64,000 nucleotides of DNA, from contig JAQGMC010000118.1 of assembly GCA_028292545.1 (NCBI GenBank), positions 1-64,000 of the forward strand, read 5' to 3'. A program made the translations under genes and the position numbers. The notes under the pieces were generated by a model. That model was not told the origin of the DNA. It ran no database searches and was given only the letters and a program-made list of their open reading frames with translations. The stretch comes from Paucimonas sp. (lineage in GTDB: Bacteria > Pseudomonadota > Gammaproteobacteria > Burkholderiales > Burkholderiaceae_D). This document shows, piece by piece, positions 1 through 10,113 of this stretch; position 1 is the first letter of the stretch, and each line of letters begins with the position of its first letter.

Positions 1-362
1 TGAGGTGGCCGCTGTTGTTTTGCATGCTGCCGCTATTGCCGCCCAGAGGGCGTTGGCGCAAACATCAAAGCTGAGCGTAACCCCCCACCGCTTCCATTCA
101 TTTCGCACGGCTTCTGCAGTTTCTGGCCCCGCGGCGTAGAGTCTTTCCGGGTGTTCTTTGCTGAGGCCACATCGTCCGGCGTGACCGTTATTTTGCCGTG
201 AGCCACCGGCGTGCTTTCCAACTCTTCACGCTGAACGGGGGTCCAGGAGGACGTTCTCGTCGATGTGCAGCCGTACACATCCCGTCCCTCCCCTTGGCAC
301 AAAAAATCACTCGGAAGCGATACGGAGTCAATAGCGCCCCTAGGCAATATTTGCGCCATATC

Positions 363-399
363 GCTTTTGGGCTATACTATTCGAATATAACTTAAAAGC
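363..399. promoter_or_regulatory. Imperfect 37-nt palindrome upstream of hipB, candidate HipB operator
   Basis: GCTTTTgggcTATACTATTCGAATATAacttAAAAGC: GCTTTT/AAAAGC outer arms, TATTCGAATA at 378-387; 34 nt before the hipB ATG at 433. Confidence 0.5.
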
Positions 400-432
400 T
401 ATTTCCGGCTCGTTCTTCCTTCAAGGACCGAT

Positions 433-696
433 ATGGACTTCCCTATCCAAACCCCTGCTCAGTTGGGTGCTCAACTGAAATCCCTAAGGCGCTCCAAGGG
501 GCTCACACAGGCGCAGCTTGGAGCGCCGCTTGGCCTCGGCCAGGTCCGTATTGCAGATATCGAAAGCGACCCGGGCGCCGTGTCCTTTGGCCAACTGCTG
601 CAAATTCTCCACTTGCTCAACGCGCGAGTGGTGCTGCAACCTGGCGGAAAAAGCAACGCCTCCAGCTCGCAGAGCGAAAACAAGGAGATTTGGTAA
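433..696 (+). CDS. hipB: XRE-family helix-turn-helix antitoxin, HipB-like
   Basis: HTH LGAQLKSLRRSKGLTQAQLGAPLGLGQVRIADIE; stop codon directly followed by the hipA ATG. Confidence 0.85.
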   Translation: MDFPIQTPAQLGAQLKSLRRSKGLTQAQLGAPLGLGQVRIADIESDPGAVSFGQLLQILHLLNARVVLQPGGKSNASSSQSENKEIW

Positions 697-2046
697 ATGG
701 CAGGCGCGGGGGCTCTGAATGTCTGGCTCAACGGCGAATTTGTTGCCATCTGGAGCTGGTCGCGCACCGACACCCACAGCTTGCGCTATACCGAGGGTTG
801 GCTGAATTCACATTCAGTTCGGCCCTTGTCCTTGTCCCTGCCAATTCTTGCCGGCGAGCCGACCTTTACCGGGCCTGCGGTGAAGAATTACTTCGACAAT
901 CTGCTGCCCGACAATGAGCGAATCCGTGACCGGTTGCGCACACGCTTTCGTACTGGCTCCATCCAGCCTCAAGACCTGCTCGCCGCTCTCGGCCGCGACT
1001 GTGTGGGCGCCGTGCAGCTACTGCCGCTCGATGCCACGCCGGAGGGTTGGAACCGGATAGAAGCAGTTCCCCTCAGTGAAGAGGAGGTGCAAAACCATCT
1101 GCGCAGCGCCTCAACGGAGAACGTTTTCCGTCAAGACGAAGATGTGGACGACTTCCGCATCTCGATTGCCGGCGCCCAGGAGAAGAGCGCGCTGCTCTTG
1201 CAAGAGGGCCGTTGGTGCCAGCCCAAAGGCGCTACGCCCACAACCCATATTTTCAAGCTGCCTCTGGGCCTGGTCGGGAACATGCACGCGGACATGATGC
1301 ACTCAGTTGAAAACGAGTGGCTGTGCCTGCGCATCCTGCACGAAATGGGCTTCAATGTGGCCGAAGCCGGCATGGGGCAGTTCGGCGACCAAAAAGCACT
1401 CATCGTCAAGCGATTCGACCGTCGATGGATTGAGAACACATGGATTGCCCGCTTGCCCCAGGAGGATTTCTGCCAAGCCACGGGCACCGCTCCAAACCTT
1501 AAATACGAAAGCGACGGTGGCCCAGGCATGGCCACATGCATGGCGCTCCTGGGAGCGGGCGCTGACCCAGACGCCGACAAGCTGACCTTCGTTCGGGCGC
1601 AGCTTGCGTTCTGGCTCATGGCGGCAACCGATGGCCATGCAAAGAACTTCTCGATACACCTTGAGCGCGGCTCGACCTACCGGCTTACGCCTCTTTACGA
1701 TGTGATTTCCATGTGGCCCATCATTGGAGATGGCGCCAATCAGCTAAGCCGCCACATAGCGAAATTGGCCATGGCCGTGCGCTCAACAAACGCCCACTAC
1801 AAATTGACCGAAATCCTGCCGCGGCACTGGCGTGCGCTGGCACAACGAACCGGTGTCCCTGGTGCCTTCGACGAACTGCTGGGAACAGTTAACGATGTCC
1901 CCGCCGTGCTTGCCAGCGTTGAGCAGCAGCTGCCCAACGACTTCCCGGAACGCGTCTGGACCAAAATTCGTGATGGAGTGCTGGACCAGCAACGAGTGTT
2001 TCTTCGCGCGCTGGGCCAAGACGCTGCTGCGCAAGGGAAGGCGTGA
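697..2046 (+). CDS. hipA: HipA-family serine/threonine kinase toxin
   Basis: HipA motifs: ISIAGAQEKSALL, THIFKLP, VKRFDR, ATDGHAKNFSIH, LTPLYDVIS; adjacent HipB-like HTH gene. Confidence 0.9.
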   Translation: MAGAGALNVWLNGEFVAIWSWSRTDTHSLRYTEGWLNSHSVRPLSLSLPILAGEPTFTGPAVKNYFDNLLPDNERIRDRLRTRFRTGSIQPQDLLAALGRDCVGAVQLLPLDATPEGWNRIEAVPLSEEEVQNHLRSASTENVFRQDEDVDDFRISIAGAQEKSALLLQEGRWCQPKGATPTTHIFKLPLGLVGNMHADMMHSVENEWLCLRILHEMGFNVAEAGMGQFGDQKALIVKRFDRRWIENTWIARLPQEDFCQATGTAPNLKYESDGGPGMATCMALLGAGADPDADKLTFVRAQLAFWLMAATDGHAKNFSIHLERGSTYRLTPLYDVISMWPIIGDGANQLSRHIAKLAMAVRSTNAHYKLTEILPRHWRALAQRTGVPGAFDELLGTVNDVPAVLASVEQQLPNDFPERVWTKIRDGVLDQQRVFLRALGQDAAAQGKA

Positions 2047-2181
2047 GTGTCTTCGAGCCACTTCAGCTGCAAAGAGCTCCGCCGCCTCTCTGAGCCAGGT
2101 CAACGTCTAACCTGCCGGGCCAGGAGTGCTGGTCGGCGGCAGGGGTCCTAGTCACTAAGACTCAGGACAGAGGGCCACACC

Positions 2182-4269
2182 ATGAAACCGAGGCACCATA
2201 TCAATCTTGCCTGCGGGACGCTGCTGCTTTGCGGCGCAGTCCAGGCGGCACCGCTTGACGTCTGCCCTCGCTACCCTGCCGGTAGCATCGTCACCAGTCC
2301 GCCAGATGCCTCTCAAGGCGCGGACGGCGCATTCCATCTGTTTGCGCACAATGCAGGCAGCGGCCCGGAAGATCCCGCCAACCCGAACTTCGACTACCGC
2401 TTCTGCCTGCTCGACAACGACGACCCCGCGAGAGAACAACCGGTGCTGCGCCTGAACGCGGGGCAGAGGGTGAACCTGGTATTGTCCAACCGCATGGAAT
2501 CCGTCCCGGGTTTCCCTGCTCCACATGTGATGGCGGCCCCCGGCACCAAGCTGTGTGTCCCGCTGCCGGAGACGCTCAAGGGCGACATCAGCCTGACGAA
2601 CCTGCACTACCACGGCATGAATGTCAGCCCGATGTGCGCAGGGGATGAAACCATCAATACCATCGTCGCCGCGCAAGGATCCGGCGGCACCGCTGATTTT
2701 CGCTACAGCTTCGCCATTCCCTCAAACGAGCCGCCGGGCCTGTATTGGTACCACCCGCATGTACACGGCATTGCGCAGCAACAGATGCTTGGGGGCATGA
2801 CTGGGGTGATCACGGTCGCCGGCATGGAAAAGTTTTATCCGGCGGTGGCCGGCCTCACGGAAAAAATCCTGGTCCTGCGCGACAGCGACAAGCCCAATCC
2901 CGCTGACAATCCCAATGCCTCAGAGGACGAGCCGTGGAAAAACGTGTCCGTCAATTTTGTCCCGGTCAATTGGGATGCGACGCCAGGAACGCCCTTGCCC
3001 CGCATACAGGCGGGAGCCGGCGAACGGCAGTTCTGGCGCGTGGCCAATGCAGCGGCCGACACTGCTTTCGTGCTTAAACTGCAGTTCCGCAACGCTGGCC
3101 AGGATTGGCAAGACCAGCCGCTTGAACTCGTGGCGCGGGACGCGGTGCCAGTCACCGACGACAATGGGATACCTCAGGGCAGGCAACTGCTGCAGAATCG
3201 TATCGTCTTGCCGCCCGCTGCGCGGGCCGAGTTCATCATCACCGGCCCCCCAGCCGGCACCGAAGCAAGGCTATACAGCGACGATTACAACGACTATCTC
3301 CTGAGCACCAATCCCAACCCCAACGCGTTCGACGCCACTGACCGTCAGCCGGCCCGCGTACTGGCGCAGATTGAAACGACCGCAGCCCGGCCCCAGGCAG
3401 CCTCGATGGCGAGCAGTCCAAGTGCCCACACCGAAAGACTTGACCGCTTCGCCGGCCTGATGGTGCTAAGCAGCGTGCGTGCCCGCAGTTTCTTCTTCAC
3501 CAAAGACCCGGCCGAGGACGGCAACTTCTTCATCACCCAGGAAGGCAATAAGCCGCATGCCTTTGCCATGGAGTCGCCGCCGGAAGTGGTAGTCAATATG
3601 CCTGCCGTGGAGGAATGGACCGTGCAGAACCGGGACAACGAATCGCACGTCTTCCATATCCACCAGGTCCATTTCCGCGTGCTGGAAGTCAATGGCGCGC
3701 CGGTCGACCCGAGCAAGGATGCGACGCTGCTCGACACCATCGTGCTGCCGCCGTGCCGCGACTGGGGCAATGCCGATCCAGAGGATCCTTATGCCAACGA
3801 CCCCGACTTGACCGGCACGAATTGCAAGCAGCCGGCCAGCGTGAAGTTGCGCATGGACTTTCGCTCGCCGGATGTGGCCGGCACATTCGTCTACCACTGC
3901 CACATCCTTGAGCATGAAGACAAGGGCATGATGGCCAAGATCGCGCTGGTGTGGAACCCGCAGCAGGCGGCCCGCGAAGCGCGTGTGCTTAAGAATCAAG
4001 GCGAGGCTGGGCCGATTCGACTGGTACGCGAGAGCGAAGCCAGGGACAGGGCAGCCCACAGGCCTGCACTGCTCGAAGTCGGCAACGCACTCGGCAACTC
4101 CCTGTTGGCGGCCTTGAAAGGCGAACGCGAGGAGGTGCAGCGCCCAGAGATTTGCAGCGCGAGCCGCGGCGAGATCAAAGCCCCACGCGGCGACAGCGCG
4201 AGCACGAGACCCGGCGCCAGCATGCCGGGTCGTCTTGAAGCCATGGTCATGCGATGGGCAGCTTTTTGA
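2182..4269 (+). CDS. Secreted multicopper oxidase
   Basis: Signal peptide; copper motifs LHYHGMN, WYHPHVHG, HVFHIHQVHF, YHCHILEHEDKGMM; about 100-aa C-terminal extension. Confidence 0.88.
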   Translation: MKPRHHINLACGTLLLCGAVQAAPLDVCPRYPAGSIVTSPPDASQGADGAFHLFAHNAGSGPEDPANPNFDYRFCLLDNDDPAREQPVLRLNAGQRVNLVLSNRMESVPGFPAPHVMAAPGTKLCVPLPETLKGDISLTNLHYHGMNVSPMCAGDETINTIVAAQGSGGTADFRYSFAIPSNEPPGLYWYHPHVHGIAQQQMLGGMTGVITVAGMEKFYPAVAGLTEKILVLRDSDKPNPADNPNASEDEPWKNVSVNFVPVNWDATPGTPLPRIQAGAGERQFWRVANAAADTAFVLKLQFRNAGQDWQDQPLELVARDAVPVTDDNGIPQGRQLLQNRIVLPPAARAEFIITGPPAGTEARLYSDDYNDYLLSTNPNPNAFDATDRQPARVLAQIETTAARPQAASMASSPSAHTERLDRFAGLMVLSSVRARSFFFTKDPAEDGNFFITQEGNKPHAFAMESPPEVVVNMPAVEEWTVQNRDNESHVFHIHQVHFRVLEVNGAPVDPSKDATLLDTIVLPPCRDWGNADPEDPYANDPDLTGTNCKQPASVKLRMDFRSPDVAGTFVYHCHILEHEDKGMMAKIALVWNPQQAAREARVLKNQGEAGPIRLVRESEARDRAAHRPALLEVGNALGNSLLAALKGEREEVQRPEICSASRGEIKAPRGDSASTRPGASMPGRLEAMVMRWAAF

Positions 4270-4391
4270 ACCAGTTTCGCCTGGCGTGGACCTCCCGTAC
4301 GTGACTTATCGTCGGCAATCCCTTGCTATGTGACTGAAAATTAAAGGGTGCTATTCTCACCATTTGCCTGCGTGTACATGTTGAGGTCGGA

Positions 4392-5315
4392 ATGCCAGTA
4401 ACAAAGCCCAGCCGGACCAGCGCGGATTTTTCCAACTACCGCATGGCCGAGCGGGCGTCCCACCTCGATTTCGGCATACGGTCGCAGGATACGGCGCTGC
4501 CCAACCCGGCGCCGCATCGGCATGAATACCTGCAAATCCACGTGCAGCTCCAGGGCACGACGCGCCATTTCCTGGACGGGGTATATCGCCCGGTGGTGCC
4601 AGGCACACTCTGTTTCATCCTGCCCTTCAAGACCCACTACATTCCCACCGTGCCTGGCAGCCGGTATTTCATCCTGAATGTCAGCTTGAACTACCTGTTG
4701 CCCTCGCTCGACCTCGATCCGCTGGACCTGGCCGATATGCCGATCGAGCGCGCGCCGGAACTGGCGCTGTTTCGCTTCCAGTCGCAGCTGGACTTCGTGC
4801 TTGATGCGCAAGGCATCGCGCAGGTGACGACGCTGTGCGAAGCCATCATGCAAGAGGATGCCGGGCGCACAACCGGGTCGACCATCATGATCCGGGGCTA
4901 CCTGCTGCAGTTGATCGGCTTGGTGTGGCGCACTTACGGCGAGCGGCTCAAGCAGCTTTCAGGCGACCAGCCGACCGCCGCCGCCCGGCGCCAGGCGATG
5001 AGCAAGTTGCTGGCTTACTTTCGCGACCACATCGAACAGACGATTTCGCTATCCGATGCAGCCGCTGCAGTGCACCTGTCACCCACCTACCTGGCCCACC
5101 TCGTGAAGCGCGAGACTGGCAAAACCTTCGTTGAATTGCTGACCGGGCGCAGGATTGCGCGTGCCAAAGAGCTGCTGGTGCATACCGACCTGAGCGTCAA
5201 GGAAATAGCCTACCGCTCCGGCTTCACCGACGTAGCCTATTTCAGTCGCCGTTTTCGCCAGGTCGAAGGTTGCACGCCCCTGTCCGTCAGGAGCGGGATG
5301 CAGCCGGCGGTGTGA
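4392..5315 (+). CDS. AraC-family transcriptional regulator
   Basis: N-terminal cupin-like HRHEYLQIHVQL; C-terminal double HTH ISLSDAAAAVHLSPTYLAHLVKRETGKTF...AYFSRRFRQVEGCTP. Confidence 0.88.
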   Translation: MPVTKPSRTSADFSNYRMAERASHLDFGIRSQDTALPNPAPHRHEYLQIHVQLQGTTRHFLDGVYRPVVPGTLCFILPFKTHYIPTVPGSRYFILNVSLNYLLPSLDLDPLDLADMPIERAPELALFRFQSQLDFVLDAQGIAQVTTLCEAIMQEDAGRTTGSTIMIRGYLLQLIGLVWRTYGERLKQLSGDQPTAAARRQAMSKLLAYFRDHIEQTISLSDAAAAVHLSPTYLAHLVKRETGKTFVELLTGRRIARAKELLVHTDLSVKEIAYRSGFTDVAYFSRRFRQVEGCTPLSVRSGMQPAV

Positions 5316-5482
5316 GCCTGCAAGCAATGCCCGGAATGCGGCTGCGCGTCATGGCATCCAGTCCATTGGCCAACCCGCCAAGTGCCGCGTTTTGTCCAAC
5401 GATAGGACAACTAAATCCTATCTGCCTGGAGCCGGATGCGTTGAGAATGGTTCACGACACTTCGTAACCATTCCGATCGACC

Positions 5483-6226
5483 ATGACTTCCACATCGCCC
5501 CAACCATCAGGGGACGGCTTGCCCGTGCCGACGGTGGCCCAGCCCACGCTTTCCATTGTCGGACGCAGCGACAAGTTCCCGGTTCGCCGCATCTACCTCG
5601 TCGGACGAAATTACCTTGAGCACATCCGTGAGATGGGTGAAGCCGACGAGCGCGACCCGCCCTTCTTCTTTCAGAAACCCACGGATGCGCTGGTTGCCGA
5701 CGGCCGCGTGCCCTATCCCGCCTTCACGGATGATTTCCAGTACGAGTTCGAGCTGGTCATTGCAATCGGCCAGGCGGCAAGCGACCTGAGCCCTGACGAA
5801 GCCCTGGGCTGTGTCTACGGTTATGGCGTCGGGCTCGACATGACCCGCCGCGACCGGCAGCGCGAGGCATTCAAGCGCGGACTGCCGTGGGAAATTGGCA
5901 AATCCTTCGACCACTCCTCGCCCTGCGGGCCGATCCATCCAGTGTCGCTGTGCGGGCACAAGCTGACCGGCTCGCTGGAACTGTCGGTCAATGGTGTAGT
6001 GCGGCAGCGCTCGGTGCTGGAAAAGATGATCTGGAACGTACCCGAAATCATTTCCCAGCTGTCGCGCCAATACCGGCTGATGCCGGGCGACCTGATTTAC
6101 ACCGGCACGCCCGATGGCGTCAGTGCCGTCGTACCCGGCGATCGCCTGGTCGGTACCGTCGAGGGTCTTGAGCCCCTGGTGGTCGACATCCTGCCGCCCT
6201 TGCTTCCCAACGCAGCAGCTCGCTGA
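5483..6226 (+). CDS. Fumarylacetoacetate hydrolase family protein (fumarylpyruvate hydrolase-like)
   Basis: IYLVGRNYLEHIREMG, PFFFQKPTDALV, YEFELVIAIG, GDLIYTGTPDGVSAV. Confidence 0.85.
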   Translation: MTSTSPQPSGDGLPVPTVAQPTLSIVGRSDKFPVRRIYLVGRNYLEHIREMGEADERDPPFFFQKPTDALVADGRVPYPAFTDDFQYEFELVIAIGQAASDLSPDEALGCVYGYGVGLDMTRRDRQREAFKRGLPWEIGKSFDHSSPCGPIHPVSLCGHKLTGSLELSVNGVVRQRSVLEKMIWNVPEIISQLSRQYRLMPGDLIYTGTPDGVSAVVPGDRLVGTVEGLEPLVVDILPPLLPNAAAR

Positions 6227-6243
6227 ATTAACGGAGATATCAC

Positions 6244-7224
6244 ATGCAAATCACAACAATCCTGAAGTCTGCCGGCATTGCGCTGATGGCGGCCTCGACC
6301 CTGGCACAGGCACAGTCTGCGGCCAGCTATCCCGACCGGCCGGTGACTATCGTCGTGCCTTTCGCCGCCGGCGGCGCCAGTGACATCCTGTCGCGCCAGC
6401 TTGGCAAGGAGCTGACGCAGACGCTGGGCCAGTCCTTCATCAGCGATAACCGCGTCGGCGCGGGCGGCACGATCGGCGCGCGCGCCGTGGCGCGGGCCAC
6501 GCCCAATGGCTACACGCTGATCATGGGCACCAACTCATCACATGCCATCGCCGCCACCGTCAACAAGAACCTCGGCTATGACCCGCTGCGCAATTTCGCC
6601 CCGATTTCACTGGTCGCGCATGTGCCGCAAATCCTGATGGTCAACCCGACGCTGCCGGTCAAGAACGTCAAGGAATTGATTGCCTATGCCAAGGCCAATC
6701 CGGGCAAGCTCAATTACAGTTCCGCCGGCAACGGCACGCCGGGCCACCTGGGTATGGAGCTGTTCAAGATGATGGCCGGCATCGAAATGACGCACGTGCC
6801 CTTCGCCGGTGGCGGACCTGCACTGCTGGCGCTGGCGGGCGGCCAGGTCGACCTGATGGCTGACAATGTCAGTTCGGCGCTGCCCCAGGTCAAGCAGGGC
6901 AAGGTCAAAGCTATCGCGGTGACGACCAACCGGCGCTCCAGCGCTCTGCCAGACTTGCCCACCATTGCCGAGCAAGCCTTGCCTGGCTTCGATTCAGGTT
7001 CCTGGTTCGCGCTGTTCGCGCCGGCAGATACCCCCAAGGACATCATCAACAAGCTCAACGCCGAAGTCATCAAGGCATTGAATGCACCCGAGACCCGGGC
7101 TACGCTGCTGGCGCAAGGCGCGGAACCCCGGCCCGGCCCGCCGGAAGAGTTGACCAAGCTGATGCGCGACGATATCGAGAAGTGGACGCGCGTGGTCGAA
7201 AAGATCGGTTTCAAGATGGAGTGA
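6244..7224 (+). CDS. Bug/TctC-family tripartite tricarboxylate transporter substrate-binding protein
   Basis: Signal peptide, YPDRPVTIVVPFAAGGASDILSRQLGKELTQTLGQ, family-typical length. Confidence 0.92.
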   Translation: MQITTILKSAGIALMAASTLAQAQSAASYPDRPVTIVVPFAAGGASDILSRQLGKELTQTLGQSFISDNRVGAGGTIGARAVARATPNGYTLIMGTNSSHAIAATVNKNLGYDPLRNFAPISLVAHVPQILMVNPTLPVKNVKELIAYAKANPGKLNYSSAGNGTPGHLGMELFKMMAGIEMTHVPFAGGGPALLALAGGQVDLMADNVSSALPQVKQGKVKAIAVTTNRRSSALPDLPTIAEQALPGFDSGSWFALFAPADTPKDIINKLNAEVIKALNAPETRATLLAQGAEPRPGPPEELTKLMRDDIEKWTRVVEKIGFKME

Positions 7225-7299
7225 GGCGAAGGCGCGCAGCCGGGGTGAATGCGGGCAGCCGCTATGCCGGATGCTGACGCTGCCTGGCCAGTCAATGGC

Positions 7300-7590
7300 A
7301 GCATCCCGCGATTGAAGAGTTTGAGGACGGGTTTCCGGCGGCCACGTCGCCTGGCTGGCCCGGTGACTTACTCGCAGATCGCTTCGCCGCATCGGTTGCA
7401 ATACCGGCTTGAGCCGCAGCTTCCGCTGCCATTGCCGTTTCAAGCCAGCCGGCGCTCCATGCAACCGCCAAGTCCGACATGTTTTCTTCGCTGGATGCAT
7501 CCAGCAGCAAGGATTCAACCAGCCTGGTAGCGGCGCATTCTTGCAGCCACTCCTCCCATTGCAGGCCTCCCCCGGCGGGGCTATCGGGGT
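7300..7590 (-). pseudogene. Decayed flavodoxin fragment (C-terminal portion)
   Basis: Minus-strand ORF 7292-7690 contains GGGLQWEEWLQECAATRLVESLLLDASSEENMSDLAVAWSAGWLETA, closely matching RGGLQWDERLEQCGATRLVEPLLLDASSDENMSDLAVAWSAGWLETA of the intact flavodoxin at 13486-13971; the FMN-binding N-terminus is absent. Confidence 0.8.
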
Positions 7591-8110
7591 AGATGGATCG
7601 CCCAGTGAACGCCGAGTGGCTCAGAATTACTTCGCGTTTGAGACGGTGCAAAGTCAATCCTGAAAATTCCATCGGAGAGCTTGTGCGCAATTATGTCCCC
7701 TAGCGTCAAACTGCAGATGAATACTTGGTCGCCTTCAGGCACAAGAACCCCCTTTTTGTCGTAGACCGTGAGGGCGAAATCGCCACCAGTCGTTTTTGGA
7801 GAGGATGGCTCTTTTGCCGCTAACTTCGCGTCTTAAACTTCGCCATGCGTCCAAGCACCGGAGGGCGGATATTCGTGTAACCCCCTGTCATTTGCACGTT
7901 CCGATTTCGCTGATTTAACCGACTTACTGGACTTGACCGGACGACACCCCTCTCAACTTTAACAGTCTGATTGCTTGACGATTAACCCTTTGTTTCTTCT
8001 TCCCATCGGACTTAGCACCGTTTGCAATATCGGTCTCGCAATTAACATTTTTTTTGTTGCGACCAGCAACATTGCGTTACATCATTACTTCTCTTAAACA
8101 AGGAGGAGAC

Positions 8111-8749
8111 ATGGCTATTTTCGATTTGCGCAGTGTCGCGTGTATAACCGCCCTGTCTGCGCTATCCGCCTGCGTCACTATGCCCGTTCAAAATACGGCT
8201 GGTGTGGCGTCAATGGACGTCGATCCCTCTCGCAAAGGTCCGGTTTCTGGTGTCGGTGTAGAAGGACAGGACATTGTGTCCATGACGGACCAAATGATCC
8301 GCGACATGCTCGCAGAGCCATTTTTCGCCGCCAACGGCAAGCGCCCGCGTGTCGTAGTAGACAGCCAGTATTTTGTTAACGAGAGCTCCCAGGCGATCAA
8401 CAAAAATATTATTACGCAGCGCCTGATGGTCAATCTGAACAGGGCTGCGAAGAACAAGATGCAGTTCGTGAACCGCCAAAACACTGCGATGGTCGAGCAA
8501 GAGCGTGCGCTGAAGCGATCGGGTACAACCGACACCGGAACCAGAGGACTGACACGTGCTCAACTGGGCGTTGATTACCGCCTGTCCGGCAGGATCAGCT
8601 CCCTGGACAGTCGGAACGTAAAAAGCGGCATGGTGCAGCGCTACACCCAGATCTCTTTTGAGATGACGGACGTGGAAAGCGGGGAAATCGTGTGGACCGG
8701 CATGTATGAGCTTACGCGTGCCGCAGCTGACGACGTCGTCTACCGCTGA
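8111..8749 (+). CDS. LpoB-like lipoprotein (penicillin-binding protein activator family)
   Basis: Lipobox LSAC; RPRVVVDSQYFVNESSQAINKNIITQRLMVNLNRA, YRLSGRISSLDSR, ISFEMTDVESGEIVWTGMYE; SD aggaggag before ATG 8111. Confidence 0.8.
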   Translation: MAIFDLRSVACITALSALSACVTMPVQNTAGVASMDVDPSRKGPVSGVGVEGQDIVSMTDQMIRDMLAEPFFAANGKRPRVVVDSQYFVNESSQAINKNIITQRLMVNLNRAAKNKMQFVNRQNTAMVEQERALKRSGTTDTGTRGLTRAQLGVDYRLSGRISSLDSRNVKSGMVQRYTQISFEMTDVESGEIVWTGMYELTRAAADDVVYR

Positions 8750-8762
8750 TTCCGAGGCCCAC

Positions 8763-9260
8763 ATGAATCGTATTTACATCCTTTGCGCTTGCCTGCTCTC
8801 CTTGGCCGGTTGCGCCACACAGTCAACGCCCCCGGCTGCTGCCGGCTGCGCGACCTGGGAGCAGCAGGCTAACAACCGTCCGCCCGCAGTTTCGGTTCTA
8901 TCTCCGGACCTCGCTAAGGTGATTGGCGTTCGAGGTGCACAGACCTCTCGAACCGGTGCCGGCATGGCTGCCGTCGAGACGAGCGTATACAACTGCACCG
9001 ACTCAGACGTCGTGCTCCAAATGCGCTCGCGCTTTATGAGCAACCGCGGCCAGAGCGAGCCGCCGAGCGCGTGGAAGAACCTTTTCCTGCCACCGCACGG
9101 GGAAGTCGTCTATGCAGAGTCCGCAGTGAGCGCCAACACTTCGCGCGTGGCAGTGGATATCTACGATGCCAACCGAGGGCAAAACCAATTCGCCCCAGGA
9201 CAGCAATACGGTGTTCCAATGCCGCCGCCTGAGCAATACAAGAACGAGCCAATGAGGTGA
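8763..9260 (+). CDS. YcfL/DUF1425-like lipoprotein
   Basis: Lipobox LAGC; VYNCTDSDVVLQMRSRFMSNRGQSEPPSAWKNLFLPPHG; directly downstream of the LpoB-like gene. Confidence 0.7.
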   Translation: MNRIYILCACLLSLAGCATQSTPPAAAGCATWEQQANNRPPAVSVLSPDLAKVIGVRGAQTSRTGAGMAAVETSVYNCTDSDVVLQMRSRFMSNRGQSEPPSAWKNLFLPPHGEVVYAESAVSANTSRVAVDIYDANRGQNQFAPGQQYGVPMPPPEQYKNEPMR

Positions 9261-10099
9261 CCGACGTGCGCAAACTCCTCTCCGCTCTGGCCCTGGGGTT
9301 CGTATATACCGCTGCGCTGGCACAACCCATTCCGAACAACCTCTACCGCGACGACGACACGACAGTCGTCGCTGGACCGAAGCGGGCCGAGGTGAAAGGT
9401 CCCAGCTTTGACCAGGGGGCATTCAACAGGGCTTATGCCCGGAAGAAAAAGCCCAAAGTCGCCGTCTTGTGGAACCGGGAATTTACAGATGTACTGGAGC
9501 AGTCACAAGCCCGCCAGATCAAAATAGAGACGGACGGCCACGCGCTAACCACGCGTAACGACTCGGGGTACGGTCGCTCTGTGCGCACCCAAGACAGCCG
9601 AAGCACCGTCATTACGTCGCAAGACACGCGCGAAACACAGCAGCGTCGCTCTGGCCCTTCAGACCGGGTCGAACTTCAAATGCGCTCCGCATTCATTCAG
9701 ACCCTTTCTTCTGCTGGATTGCGACTGGTGGACAGGAACGTCACGATGCGCGTCGCCGCAACGCGTAAGAAGGAGGGATCCACAGATAGCCAGCGGCTGG
9801 AGGCGGAATCGCTCTCGCGAGCTGCAGAGATCCTGATGGAAGTGCTTTGTACGCCCGACACATCAGCGCCTCTGGGTTGGTCCATTTTCCTGTCTGCCAA
9901 AAGGCTGGGCGATGGCGTCATCCTTACTGAGGGGTATCTGGAAGGTACCCCACCCGCTCCCGGAGAGAAGCGCTATGTGGCTGATCCACGCGGCGATTTC
10001 CGGGAAGTAATGGAGACAAAGGTACTCACGCCGAGGACGCTTGGTCAGCAAGCGGCCGAACAGGCACTGCGTCAGCTGACCGAAGCACTACAACGATAA
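9257..10099 (+). CDS. Secreted protein of unknown function, possibly CsgG-N/TolB-like fold
   Basis: Signal peptide; PKVAVLWNREFTDVLEQ and AFIQTLSSAGLRLVDRNVTMR; GTG start overlaps the preceding stop codon. Confidence 0.6.
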   Translation: MTDVRKLLSALALGFVYTAALAQPIPNNLYRDDDTTVVAGPKRAEVKGPSFDQGAFNRAYARKKKPKVAVLWNREFTDVLEQSQARQIKIETDGHALTTRNDSGYGRSVRTQDSRSTVITSQDTRETQQRRSGPSDRVELQMRSAFIQTLSSAGLRLVDRNVTMRVAATRKKEGSTDSQRLEAESLSRAAEILMEVLCTPDTSAPLGWSIFLSAKRLGDGVILTEGYLEGTPPAPGEKRYVADPRGDFREVMETKVLTPRTLGQQAAEQALRQLTEALQR

Positions 10100-10113
10100 A
10101 ACGGAGACCAAGC

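Noticed and set aside
33-359. 108-aa minus-strand ORF and surrounding sequence before hipB
   Set aside because: No recognisable family, no convincing RBS; left unannotated.
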